Shown here one piece after another: positions 7,904 through 16,141 of a DNA stretch of 36,728 bases. The stretch's first letter is position 1; every line of letters begins with the position of its first letter. The stretch covers positions 1 to 36,728 of the forward strand of contig CAMDRB010000008.1 in assembly GCA_945906455.1 (NCBI GenBank), given 5' to 3'. Source of the stretch: Caenispirillum bisanense (GTDB lineage Bacteria; Pseudomonadota; Alphaproteobacteria; Rhodospirillales; Rhodospirillaceae). Below the pieces are notes generated by a model. It worked only from the letters and a program-made list of their open reading frames with translations, did no database searches and was not told the origin of the DNA. The position numbers were made by a program, and so were the translations under genes.

Positions 7904-8370
7904 TCAGCGTCAACGCGTCAGAAACCGCGCAAATCCTCGCCCGCCGTGGGTGCGGGAAGGCCGAATAGCGCTGGCATGGCGGTGCTGGCGGCGGCCACGG
8001 CCGCTCATGAGGATATCCACGAATCCTGTGGATAACTCTGTTGAAAAAGGCCGGTCAGCGAATTTGGAGCGGCATAGAATAAGGCATTCGCAAGCTCTGC
8101 CTAAATTATTGGCATAAATATTAGCCACTTGAAAAACATATGAATTTAGCCGGAGGCTGGGCAACCGGGATGACTCGACGGCCAGACAATGAACGATTAC
8201 GGAATGGCGCGAATCGGGAAGCGTCCATGTGAACAACTTCGCTTGACAGGACTCCGGATGAAATGTCTGGAACTCGATTCTAGCGCTGAAATCATGACGT
8301 TTTTGCGTCGCAAGCCCGCCAGTTGTCCTGCCGGCCGCTCGGGAATGGGGGCCGGCGCGGCGGTATTCGC
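7904..8370. other. 467-bp intergenic region with an inverted pair of DnaA-box-like sites
   Basis: No convincing gene lies between uvrC and folB. At 8014-8034 there is a perfect inverted repeat TATCCAC-7 bp-GTGGATA. Its right arm is part of TGTGGATAA (8027-8035), the exact reverse complement of the consensus DnaA box TTATCCACA. The left arm matches the consensus with two end mismatches. An AT-rich tract (about 8070-8150) follows. Presumably the uvrC promoter is here too. Short open frames in the region have no recognisable product. Confidence 0.4.
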
Positions 8371-8796
8371 CTATGTCCGGGGCCGGGGCCGGACCGTCGA
8401 AATACGCTCGATTTCCACACCGACGCTGCCGGCGTCTTCGAAAACGGCGAGCTTTTCAACCCGGACCCGCGCCGAGCGGCACAGAGGGTCCTGAAGGCAG
8501 ACGGCGGCAATTCGCTCCGCCAGGGTTTCCGCCAAGTTGACGTGGCCGTCGGCGGTAATGGCGCGGACGCGTTTAACGATATCTTCGTAGCAAACCACGT
8601 TTTCCAGGCGGTCATTGTGGGCGCCGCCGCGTTCGCTAACACCTAAATCCAGGTTAATGCGCACGCGCTGGACGCGGCCTTTCTCATGCAGATGGACACC
8701 GATGTTGCAGTCCAAAACCAAGTCGCGGACGAACACGTGCCGCAATTCTGCGGTGGCATCAGCAATTTTCAGCGGCTCAACCACGGCTTTGCTCAT
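8371..8796 (-). CDS. folB: Dihydroneopterin aldolase
   Basis: A 141-residue FolB. In folate synthesis it cleaves dihydroneopterin to 6-hydroxymethyl-dihydropterin and glycolaldehyde. The family pattern is present: VFVRDLVLDCNIGVHLHEKGRVQRV at the front with Glu38, CYEDIVKRV in the middle, LAETLAERIA, and VRVEKLAVF with the conserved lysine Lys115. A longer in-frame extension exists upstream but overlaps the SDR gene in another frame. ATG 8796 overlaps the SDR stop as ATGA, which fixes the start and indicates translational coupling to that gene. The C-terminus (RPRPRT) is short and basic. Confidence 0.9.
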   Translation of the reverse strand: MSKAVVEPLKIADATAELRHVFVRDLVLDCNIGVHLHEKGRVQRVRINLDLGVSERGGAHNDRLENVVCYEDIVKRVRAITADGHVNLAETLAERIAAVCLQDPLCRSARVRVEKLAVFEDAGSVGVEIERISTVRPRPRT

Positions 8797-9575
8797 CCCC
8801 CGGTCCTCACCTCGCCCGCCTGGCCCCAGCCCAGGTGCTGGCCGCCATCGAGCGCGATCATTTGCCCGGTCATGGCCGGCGCCGCAAGAATGAAGCGCAC
8901 GGCCGTGCAGATATCGGCCGGTGTCGTACCCCGGCCGAGGGGCATGCGCGCGCATTGGGCATCGAATTGGGCCTGACTTTGGTAGGGGCTAGGTAAGGTT
9001 GGGCCGGGCCCCACGGCATTTACGCGAATACGCGGGGCGAGCGCCATAGCCAGGGTTTGGGTGAGGGTCCACAGCCCGGCCTTGCTGACCGTGTAGGAAG
9101 CGAAGTGGGGCGTTAGGTGCCACACGCGTTCGTCGATCACGTTGACGATGCTCCCATGCTCGCCGGGGCTGACTTGGGCGGCGAAGGCTTGGCTCAGAAA
9201 AAACGGCGCGCGCAGATTGACGGCGATATGCCGATCCCAGGAGTCTTGGGTCGCCGAAGCGATGTCGTCGCGTTCAAAGATCGAGGCGTTGTTGATCAAA
9301 CAGCCCAAAGGACCCACCGCGCGAATCGCCGCGGGCACAAGGCGCGCCACCGCTCCGGGATCCGCGAGATCGGCTTCCACGGCGGCGGCCTTCCCGCCTT
9401 TGGCGGCGATAGCGGCGACGACTTCGTCGGCCTCAGCCGACGACTGGTGGTAGTGCACGGCCACACGCCAACCGGCAGCGCCAAAGTCTTCGGCCAGGGC
9501 CCGGCCAATCCGCCTCCCGGCGCCAGTGATCAGGACCGTCTTCCGCGGGGTATCGTCGCCCAAGCCTGTGGTCAC
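8793..9575 (-). CDS. Pteridine reductase-like short-chain dehydrogenase (FolM/PTR1 type)
   Basis: A 260-residue SDR. The nucleotide motif is TGAGRRIG (17-24), with arginine where classical SDRs have glycine; TGxxxRxG is the PTR1/FolM signature and implies NADPH use. The active site also follows PTR1: Asp148, Tyr161 and Lys165 (the D-x12-Y-x3-K spacing of Leishmania PTR1 Asp181/Tyr194/Lys198) replace the usual Ser-Tyr-Lys. NNAS and the C-terminal TGQMIALDGGQHLGW are also present. It overlaps folB by four bases, which supports a pterin substrate such as dihydrobiopterin or dihydromonapterin. I chose GTG 9575 because GGAGG lies five bases upstream; GTG 9587 would add four residues. Confidence 0.88.
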   Translation of the reverse strand: MTTGLGDDTPRKTVLITGAGRRIGRALAEDFGAAGWRVAVHYHQSSAEADEVVAAIAAKGGKAAAVEADLADPGAVARLVPAAIRAVGPLGCLINNASIFERDDIASATQDSWDRHIAVNLRAPFFLSQAFAAQVSPGEHGSIVNVIDERVWHLTPHFASYTVSKAGLWTLTQTLAMALAPRIRVNAVGPGPTLPSPYQSQAQFDAQCARMPLGRGTTPADICTAVRFILAAPAMTGQMIALDGGQHLGWGQAGEVRTGG

Positions 9576-9633
9576 GCTATCCTCCACGCCGCCAGCCGTT
9601 CAGGGGCGCCAATAATCCTTAGGTAACGGGGGC

Positions 9634-9665
9634 GGCCGGCCCAGACAAGGGCGCCGGCCATTTTT
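9634..9665 (+). terminator. Hairpin plus T-run, terminator-like
   Basis: GGCCGGC (9634-9640) pairs with GCCGGCC (9653-9659) across a 12-base loop and is followed by ATTTTT. The form is that of a rightward intrinsic terminator. No rightward gene precedes it, because the SDR gene just to the left reads leftward, so its role is unclear. Confidence 0.3.
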
Positions 9666-9855
9666 CGGTCCCACCCCGTACCTATCTCGGTCGTTCAAAG
9701 ACTGCTCATTTGGCCCGGAGACACTAGCCCAAAACAGGGAAATTGCCTGCGCTGTCGCTTTTCAATCGAACTGAATCGATGGCGTAGCCTTAGAGTCTTG
9801 AATTGGTCGTATTTTTAGACGCCGATCCTGCTCCCACTTCGGCTAAAATGTTCGA

Positions 9856-11160
9856 ATGAACGCGCCAATCAACCCCCCGCGTCCCGGCCGCCGTGGTTTC
9901 CCGACTTGGACCCTCGCCCTTGCGCTCAGCACGGTCCTAATTGCCGGCTGGGCGGCGTTCCTGGCTCTGGCGCCGCCGCCGCAAGTTGTGCCGCCGCCCG
10001 CGGCCGTTGCTGCCGATCCGCAGGTCGAATCGACGCCGGTCAATCAAGTCCGGCTCCTGGTCGGGCGCGACGCTATCGCGGTCGACGTGCTCGCGAACTT
10101 TACCGCCGACACGGGCCTCAAAGTCGTGCTCGACATCTACGACACGAACGAACAGTCGGAGGTCTTGGCAGCCAGCGCAGCCAACCCGCCCGATGTCATC
10201 ATGGTCTCCGGCGTCGGGCTGAAAGCGCTTGTCGGTCTCGACTTGCTTCAAACCATCCCGCGGACCGATCTTGTCAACGCCCGCAATATCGATCCGGCGT
10301 TAGCCGCGCGCACCGTGATTTATGATTCCGACAACACCCATTCGGTGCCGCTTTTGTGGGGCACGATCGGTCTCGGCTTCAACGCCGCCAAGCTCGCCGA
10401 ACGCTTGGGCCCGGCTGCTGTGCCCGACAGTTGGGCGGCACTGTTCGATCCGAGCATTGCAGCGAAACTCGCGGACTGCGGCATTCAAGTGATCGACAGC
10501 CCCACCGGCGTATTCCCAATCGCGCTCGCCTACCTCGGGCTTCCCACCGAGTCCGTGAAAATCGAAGACACCGATGCAGCGACGCGGCTGTGGGAATCGA
10601 TCCGTCCGTCGATCGCCAAGTTTTCAAGCCAGGACATCATCGACAATCTCGCCGTGGGCACGGTCTGTCTGGCGGTGGCAACTTCGGGCGATGCCTACCA
10701 GGCGCGCGACCGAGCGCGCATTGCCGGGCTCGCCAATGACATCCGCTACGCCCTGCCGAAAGAAGGCGCGGTGGTATTGTACGAGTTGCTGGCAATCCCC
10801 AGGGCCTCAGTGAATTCTGCGAACGCTTTGCGCTTGATCGACTACCTATTGCGTCCTGAGGTGGCCGCGCGCATGACCAATGCCAAAGGTTTCGCAAACG
10901 CCGTGTTAGGATCGACGCTCTATGTCAAGCCGGAGATCAAGTCCGATCCCGCACTCGCACCCGACCTCGGCAATCTCCGCGCGATGGCGGAGATGTCGCC
11001 GGCTCCCGCGGTCGCGGCGTTGCGCAACCGGTTCTGGCAGCTCATTAACGCGCCCGTGGCAGCGCCGCCGCCCGCTCCAGCATTGGCTCCGGCCCCAGAT
11101 CCTGCGCCCGATCCTGTTACCGAGGCGCCGCCCGCCGCCAAATCTCCCACTGCCCCATAG
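9856..11160 (+). CDS. Membrane-anchored PotF/PotD-like polyamine-binding protein, orphan
   Basis: A 434-residue protein. After a basic start, residues about 18-40 form one hydrophobic segment, followed by a Pro/Ala-rich linker to about 65. The body aligns by eye with the putrescine-binding protein PotF: VPLLWGTIGLGFN, SWAALFDPS, LADCGIQVIDSPTGVFPIALAYLG, LAVGTVCLAVATSGDAYQA and RYALPKEGAVVLYELLAIP all have recognisable PotF counterparts. The C-terminus (about 400-434) is a Pro/Ala tail not found in PotF. No permease or ATPase gene is adjacent, so it may act with a transporter elsewhere or as a tethered sensor/scavenger. No clear ribosome site precedes ATG 9856. The fold assignment is firm; the ligand is not. 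Confidence 0.8.
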   Translation: MNAPINPPRPGRRGFPTWTLALALSTVLIAGWAAFLALAPPPQVVPPPAAVAADPQVESTPVNQVRLLVGRDAIAVDVLANFTADTGLKVVLDIYDTNEQSEVLAASAANPPDVIMVSGVGLKALVGLDLLQTIPRTDLVNARNIDPALAARTVIYDSDNTHSVPLLWGTIGLGFNAAKLAERLGPAAVPDSWAALFDPSIAAKLADCGIQVIDSPTGVFPIALAYLGLPTESVKIEDTDAATRLWESIRPSIAKFSSQDIIDNLAVGTVCLAVATSGDAYQARDRARIAGLANDIRYALPKEGAVVLYELLAIPRASVNSANALRLIDYLLRPEVAARMTNAKGFANAVLGSTLYVKPEIKSDPALAPDLGNLRAMAEMSPAPAVAALRNRFWQLINAPVAAPPPAPALAPAPDPAPDPVTEAPPAAKSPTAP

Positions 11161-11409
11161 CGAGCATTAGCGTTCACTGTCGGCGAGATTAGCGTAATGG
11201 CGCAATTAGGCCTTCGGTATCCGGCGTCGGCCGTGCCCAAGGCGTGCGCGGGAGTATGGTTGTGCGCTCGCGTTCCAAGAGCCCGGCAGAGTGCGGCAGG
11301 CCCAGGTTCGTCAAGGCAAGGCCGGCCTCGGCGAGGGGGGCGACGGGCTCAAAGCCGGCGGATGCTAACGATTTGCATCTTCAATGGTCATCGCTTCGGG
11401 ACGCTAGAT

Positions 11410-11460
11410 ATTGTGACAGCCGTTACAATGCCAAGATAGTTTCGTCCCGATTGCTATATT
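11410..11460 (+). promoter_or_regulatory. CRP-like operator and candidate promoter
   Basis: ATTGTGACAGCCGTTACAAT (11410-11429) is an imperfect dyad containing TGTGA-N6-TTACA, one base from the CRP consensus TGTGA-N6-TCACA. A TATATT at 11455-11460 could be a -10 element for the secreted-protein gene starting at 11536. The rest of the 375-bp gap (11161-11535) holds nothing I recognise. Confidence 0.45.
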
Positions 11461-11535
11461 TTCCTTGAATTCGATGCCCGCGCGGTTAAATGCTTTGCGC
11501 TCAGTTCTGTGGCCTAAGATATGGAGGAAGCAGCC

Positions 11536-11994
11536 ATGAAGACATTTGATCCCCGTCGTGCCGGAGTCCCCGGACATTTTGCGAATTTTTCCAAACTGGC
11601 CCTCATGGGTCTGGGCTTGACGTGCGCAAGCGTGCCGGCCTTGGCGGCAGACTCATGGATCGCTTGCGACGGCGCGGTCGTGACCAAGATAGGCTCGGCT
11701 GCGCCTACCTCGGCACCGGTCAGTGACTTTTATGCCTATGACGACGATATCAAGGCTTTGTACAAATACCATCCAAAGCGCCAAAGTCTCGACCTGATCT
11801 CGATCAAGACCTACGACGCTAAGGCGATCGTCTGGACAAACGTCGCCAAGGGCATGGGAGCAGAGATGGCGCAGTGGGAAGGCCGCCTAGATCGCGCCAA
11901 AATGGCGCTGAAGATTGTCTACGAGGACACCAACGAGGTCATGACCTGGACGCAGACCTGCAAGCCGGCGAGCGCTCAGCCGCTTAAGCAATAG
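11536..11994 (+). CDS. Secreted protein of unknown function
   Basis: A 152-residue protein with a clear Sec signal: basic N-terminus, hydrophobic core KLALMGLGLTCASV and PALAA cleavage site near residue 38. The mature domain of about 115 residues starts DSWIACDGAVV and ends EVMTWTQTCKPAS. Its two cysteines sit near the two ends and could form one disulfide. It resembles small alphaproteobacterial periplasmic proteins that carry no name or function. ATG 11536 is chosen over ATG 11521 because GAGGAA (11524-11529) is correctly spaced before it. It is flanked by long intergenic gaps, so it is probably a single-gene transcript, possibly under a CRP-type regulator. Confidence 0.75.
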   Translation: MKTFDPRRAGVPGHFANFSKLALMGLGLTCASVPALAADSWIACDGAVVTKIGSAAPTSAPVSDFYAYDDDIKALYKYHPKRQSLDLISIKTYDAKAIVWTNVAKGMGAEMAQWEGRLDRAKMALKIVYEDTNEVMTWTQTCKPASAQPLKQ

Positions 11995-12145
11995 GCCGCA
12001 CGATCAGAGGGCCGGCACCGACAAGGAACGGCTCCAGCTAAGGGACGGCCCGAACCCCTAACGTTTATCGCTGTTCCGCCGCATGCCGGCGCCGCTCCCT
12101 TTGAAGTGGGAATGACGGCGGCGTGGCGTCGGTCTGCGCGAGCGC

Positions 12146-12165
12146 CGCAAAATCGAAATTTTGCG
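12146..12165. repeat. Perfect short inverted repeat
   Basis: CGCAAAAT-CGAA-ATTTTGCG is an 8-bp perfect stem with a 4-base loop. It lies in the 383-bp gap between the secreted protein and the iron permease. No T-run follows, so it is more likely a protein-binding dyad or RNA hairpin than a terminator. Confidence 0.4.
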
Positions 12166-12323
12166 CGTGACGCATTGGCATTGAATCCAGATCGCGTTTT
12201 GGCCCCGCGGCAGCCGGGGAGGCACAAGCCCCCCGATGGGCGGGAGTCATTGATCGCGATCAAGGTTGACCACCAAATAATATGCAATTGAAGCAACACC
12301 TTAAGTACGCGACCGGTATTCAC

Positions 12324-12346
12324 TTGCGAACCATTATCAATTGCAA
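12324..12346 (+). promoter_or_regulatory. Fur-box-like site upstream of the FTR1 permease
   Basis: The core TGCGAACCATTATCA (12325-12339) matches the 15-bp Fur 7-1-7 consensus TGATAATNATTATCA at 11 positions, with a perfect ATTATCA right half. Flanking TTGC and GCAA add outer symmetry. It sits 32 bp before the chosen start of an iron permease gene, as expected for iron repression. Confidence 0.5.
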
Positions 12347-12377
12347 TACAAAGATTGAGAGGCTTCGTGGAGTGATT

Positions 12378-14408
12378 ATGGCGGCAGATTCAGATCAATC
12401 CTCAGCCGGTGCGCGCCAACGTCGGCGGCTCATGAGCCCGGTCCTGCGGTCCATGGCGCTAGCCCTCATGGTCGGTGGGGCGGCGATGCTCGACCACCGC
12501 TCGACCGCTGCCGGGGCCGTGGTCGACACCCGCGCCAGTGCCGCAATCGACGCCGCCATCGACGCCGAGGTGCGCCAGATCTGGAAACTGCTCGACTATG
12601 TCGCTGTGGATTACATTGGTGCCGTGGCGGGCGGCGCCGTTATCAGCGAAGCCGAGTACGCTGAGATGACGGAGTTCGCGGCAACCGCGCTGGCTCGCCT
12701 GACGGCGCTGCCGCCGGGCGCCAGCCAGCCAGCCCTTGTCGCCGAGGCTACGCAGCTCCAGGCGGCGATCGCCGCCTTTACCGAGCCTCGCGAAGTTGCC
12801 CGCCTCGCGCACGCTCTGGCCGATGGTTTGCTTGCGGCCTATCCCGTCCCCATGGCGCCGGCCGCGGCGCCCAACCTCGCGCGCGGCGGCGCGGTTTTCG
12901 CCGAGAAGTGCGCCTCGTGCCACGGCATTGACGGCCGCGGCGATGGCGTTCTCGAGGCAAAACTCGATCCGCCACCGATCGCATTCACAGATCATAATCG
13001 CGCCCGTGAGCGCAGCTTGTTCTCGCTCTATGAAGTGGTCAGCCAAGGGCTCAACGGGACTTCGATGCGGAGTTTCCAGGCCGAGCTTTCCGAGGCCGAT
13101 CGCTGGGCGGTGGCATTTTACGCCGGCACACTCTCGGCGACGCCAGAGCTGCGGCGCGCCGGTGAAGATTTGTGGAAGGACGACGCGACCTTGCGCGCCC
13201 GGCTGCCGAACCTTGAAACCCTGGTCCGCACCATCGAGTCGGCGCTCGCGGCCGATGTCGGCGGCGACAAGGCGCGCCCGGTACTGGCCTATCTGCGTAG
13301 CCAACCAGCCTCCATGAATCAAAATAGCTCTGACGGCCTTTTGCTTGCCCGAAGCCATCTCGCCGAAAGCCTCAAGGCCTATCAGGCCGGCGACGCGCGT
13401 CGCGCCGGAACCCTGGCCCTCGCTGCCTATCTTGACGGATTTGAGCCGGTCGAAGCGATGCTACGAAGCCGCGACGCCGATCTGCTCGCCAGGGTTGAAG
13501 CCGCCATGATCGAGTATCGCAGCCGCCTCAACGCCGGTGCTTCGGCCGCCGAGGCTGCCGCGCAGGTCGAGGTGCTGAACGGCCTATTCAAGGCAACCGA
13601 AATAGCGCTAGCGGCGGACCAGGACGCCATGGCCACCTTCCTCGGCGCGTTTACCATCCTCTTGCGCGAAGGCGTCGAGGCGTTGCTGGTGGTGGTGGCG
13701 ATGATCAGCTTCCTCGGCAAGGTCGATCGCCGTGACGTGCTGCCGTATGTTCACGCTGGGTGGATCGGTGCGCTCGCCGCTGGCGTGGTCACCTGGGGCA
13801 TCGCGGCCAGCCTGGTCGATATCAGCGGCGCTAACCGCGAACTGACCGAAGGAATTTCATCGCTGTTCGCTGCCGTCGTGCTGTTGGGCGTGGGCATCTG
13901 GATGCACCAGAAGAGCCTGGCTGGACGCTGGCAAGTGTACCTCAAGGAAAAACTGTCGGCGGCCTTGACCCGGAAATCGGCGTTCTTCCTTTTCGCGCTC
14001 GCCTTTGTCGCCGTCTATCGCGAGGTGTTCGAAACCATATTATTCTATGTCGCGCTCTGGACACGCGGCAACGGCGGCTCGATCCTCGCCGGCCTGGCGG
14101 CGGGCGCGGTGTCGCTGGCGGCGCTGGCCGCCGTATTCCTGCGCACCAGTCGTCGCCTGCCGATCACGCAGTTCTTCAGCGCCAGCTCGCTGTTGATCGC
14201 CATCCTCGCGGTGGTTCTGGCCGGCAAGGGAATCGCCGCGCTGCAGGAGGCCGGTTTGCTGCCCGCCATTGTCGTCAACTCACCGCGTGTGGAAGCGCTG
14301 GGGATTTATCCCTCGGCGTTGCCGCTGATCGCGCAGGCCGTTGTGCTGGTAATCGCGGTCGCCGGCTATCTCTGGAATACACGCAGTATCGCCACGCCGC
14401 CGGCATAA
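12378..14408 (+). CDS. Cytochrome c-FTR1 iron permease fusion
   Basis: A 676-residue protein. It begins with a twin-arginine-like basic stretch and a hydrophobic signal segment (about 22-38), then a helical extracytoplasmic region. A class I cytochrome c domain follows, with CASCHG haem motif at 178-182 and a likely axial Met near 230. After another helical spacer comes an FTR1 permease of about seven membrane helices with both iron-translocation motifs, REGVE (430-434) and REVFE (548-552). FTR1 permeases import Fe(III) coupled to an oxidation step; the haem domain may replace the partner oxidase or accept electrons (inference). ATG 12378 has GGAG five bases ahead. An upstream ATG at 12282 would place the Fur-like site inside the gene. 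It converges on a DUF1800 gene after 34 bp. Confidence 0.9.
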   Translation: MAADSDQSSAGARQRRRLMSPVLRSMALALMVGGAAMLDHRSTAAGAVVDTRASAAIDAAIDAEVRQIWKLLDYVAVDYIGAVAGGAVISEAEYAEMTEFAATALARLTALPPGASQPALVAEATQLQAAIAAFTEPREVARLAHALADGLLAAYPVPMAPAAAPNLARGGAVFAEKCASCHGIDGRGDGVLEAKLDPPPIAFTDHNRARERSLFSLYEVVSQGLNGTSMRSFQAELSEADRWAVAFYAGTLSATPELRRAGEDLWKDDATLRARLPNLETLVRTIESALAADVGGDKARPVLAYLRSQPASMNQNSSDGLLLARSHLAESLKAYQAGDARRAGTLALAAYLDGFEPVEAMLRSRDADLLARVEAAMIEYRSRLNAGASAAEAAAQVEVLNGLFKATEIALAADQDAMATFLGAFTILLREGVEALLVVVAMISFLGKVDRRDVLPYVHAGWIGALAAGVVTWGIAASLVDISGANRELTEGISSLFAAVVLLGVGIWMHQKSLAGRWQVYLKEKLSAALTRKSAFFLFALAFVAVYREVFETILFYVALWTRGNGGSILAGLAAGAVSLAALAAVFLRTSRRLPITQFFSASSLLIAILAVVLAGKGIAALQEAGLLPAIVVNSPRVEALGIYPSALPLIAQAVVLVIAVAGYLWNTRSIATPPA

Positions 14409-14442
14409 TGCGTGCTGGGTGGCTGCTCCCCAAAATCGAACG

Positions 14443-16101
14443 CTAACGGAGGCTGAACTCTTCGGTCGTGGCGATTAGGCTGACCAAACGGCGGTGGGCG
14501 TTCTCGATATTCGTCGCCCGATTTAACTTGACGGCCGCAGGCACGCCGCTGTTGCTCGCTTGATCGGCGACCAGGCTCTGCATCGCCGCATTAGAGAGCT
14601 GATGTCCGACCATGCGCCCGACCCAGTATTCGACGATCAGGGTGGGGCTGCCCAGGGTTTCCAATGGCGACTGGGCGGCAAGCGGCCTGGAGGCGAATGC
14701 CTCATTATTGGGAAGCGCGAAAAGATAATTCCAGCTGGCAAGGGTGGCGCCGGTGCCCATCCAATAGGCGTTCGCGTCGGGACGGCCGTCGGGGGCCGGC
14801 CACGTGAACAGGCCGTCATTAACGGGATTGAGATAATTTTCCATAAACGTTCCGGCGTTCACGACCATATCGGTGGTGCGCGCCATTGCGATGATGCGCT
14901 CATAGGGGCGGCGGACCTTGGTAACCGGCGCGGTCATGATTTCGGTGCCGTCGAGAAGAATTGCGCGCAGCACCTGGGCGATCTGATCCGCGGCGGCCTG
15001 GTTGGCCCGCCATGCGGCGATGCCGCGGTCAATGACCGCCTGGGGCGGTGAATCGCCGAAGATGCGCTTAGCCAGTTTGGTAACGATGAACGTCGCCGTC
15101 GCCGGATGGGCGGCGAGGATGTCGAGAAATTTCCGACCTTGCGACGTATTGTTGTTGTTCAACGACCCGGGAATTACGGTATTCGACGTCGCCGAAATGG
15201 GGCTATTCGACGCCGCCATGCTGACGCCGAGCAGATTCCCGGCCTCGCGGTTATGCAGTCGGGCGATGAAAATGAACTCGCCGGTGGAGGGTACGTTTAC
15301 TCCCGCATCCCCACGCTGGCTGTTCTGGATGGTCCAGCCGGACAGGACGCGCGAAGCCTGGACGATGTCTTGATCGGTGAAGCCCAAGGCGACGCCGTTG
15401 TCGCCTTTAGGTACAGTAGACGCGGCGGCCGTGCCGTAATAGGCGCCGCCCCCAAGGGTGTGAAGTTCCATGATCTCGCGGGCGTAGTTTTCGTTAGGCG
15501 TGGTCGCGTTGCTGATCCAGTTGTCGAGATAGATCAACATCGATGCCGAAGTGGCATTGGCTTCCAACATGGTGCGGAAGTTGCCCAATACATGCGGGCG
15601 GATTGCCTTGCGGTCGTAGATCGGTAGCAGCGAGGTCGCGGTCGCGTTCTCGTTCTTCCCGATATTAAAGTGATTATGCCAGAAATCGGTCATGAACTCC
15701 CGCAGCTGATATCGGCTGTGGGTATTGCGGATCCACGTGCACGCCGCTAGTTCCTGGTTGATACGGGCGCGCTCGGTGTAGGAAAACACCGTGCCGCTTC
15801 TGGCGTTGACGTCCCAGAGCACCGATAAATCGGCGTTGGCATAATTGAGCCGACGAATTTCGTCGGTCGCCACCCATATGCCGCGGGTGTCGCCCGCCGC
15901 GGGCGCGTTGTAGAGGATGCGCATGGTCTGGGTCTTGAGGTGTGCATCGACATCCCGATCATCGCCCGAAGGCGCACCGAGTTGGTTTCCAACCCATTCG
16001 GGCCAGCCGATGACTCGAGCGTTCCGAACCTCGGTATCGCGGGCGCCAAAGGTCACGCGATTCATCGCGATGCGAAGGGGATCGGGCGTCGGTGAAAGCA
16101 T
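14443..16101 (-). CDS. DUF1800 family protein (downstream copy)
   Basis: A 552-residue member of DUF1800, function unknown. The family features are clear: an N-terminal MNRVTFGARD, the NTHSRYQLREFMTDFWHNHF region, LIYLDNW...PNENYAREIMELHTLG, DQDIVQASRVLSGWT and a PYERI segment before the C-terminal helices. It is closely related to the protein at 17410-19011; the central 130 residues are nearly the same in both. No signal peptide is present, and a stop codon (TAA at 16129-16131) lies ten codons upstream in frame, so none has been missed. The ribosome site is weak (AGAGA). It is third in the leftward cluster, 40 bp after the DUF1501 gene. Confidence 0.88.
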   Translation of the reverse strand: MLSPTPDPLRIAMNRVTFGARDTEVRNARVIGWPEWVGNQLGAPSGDDRDVDAHLKTQTMRILYNAPAAGDTRGIWVATDEIRRLNYANADLSVLWDVNARSGTVFSYTERARINQELAACTWIRNTHSRYQLREFMTDFWHNHFNIGKNENATATSLLPIYDRKAIRPHVLGNFRTMLEANATSASMLIYLDNWISNATTPNENYAREIMELHTLGGGAYYGTAAASTVPKGDNGVALGFTDQDIVQASRVLSGWTIQNSQRGDAGVNVPSTGEFIFIARLHNREAGNLLGVSMAASNSPISATSNTVIPGSLNNNNTSQGRKFLDILAAHPATATFIVTKLAKRIFGDSPPQAVIDRGIAAWRANQAAADQIAQVLRAILLDGTEIMTAPVTKVRRPYERIIAMARTTDMVVNAGTFMENYLNPVNDGLFTWPAPDGRPDANAYWMGTGATLASWNYLFALPNNEAFASRPLAAQSPLETLGSPTLIVEYWVGRMVGHQLSNAAMQSLVADQASNSGVPAAVKLNRATNIENAHRRLVSLIATTEEFSLR

Positions 16102-16141
16102 ACCGGTCTCTTTTTCTCGCTGTAGGTTTTAGGCCGCGTTG

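Noticed and set aside
7910-8236. A 108-codon minus-strand frame between folB and uvrC
   Set aside because: No homology, start site or composition evidence; it crosses the DnaA-box-like region.
11197-11439. An 80-codon frame between the PotF-like and secreted-protein genes
   Set aside because: No ribosome site or recognisable product, and it overlaps the CRP-like operator.
12459-13358. A 299-codon minus-strand frame opposite the iron permease
   Set aside because: It mirrors the codon pattern of the FTR1 fusion and has no ribosome site or known motif.
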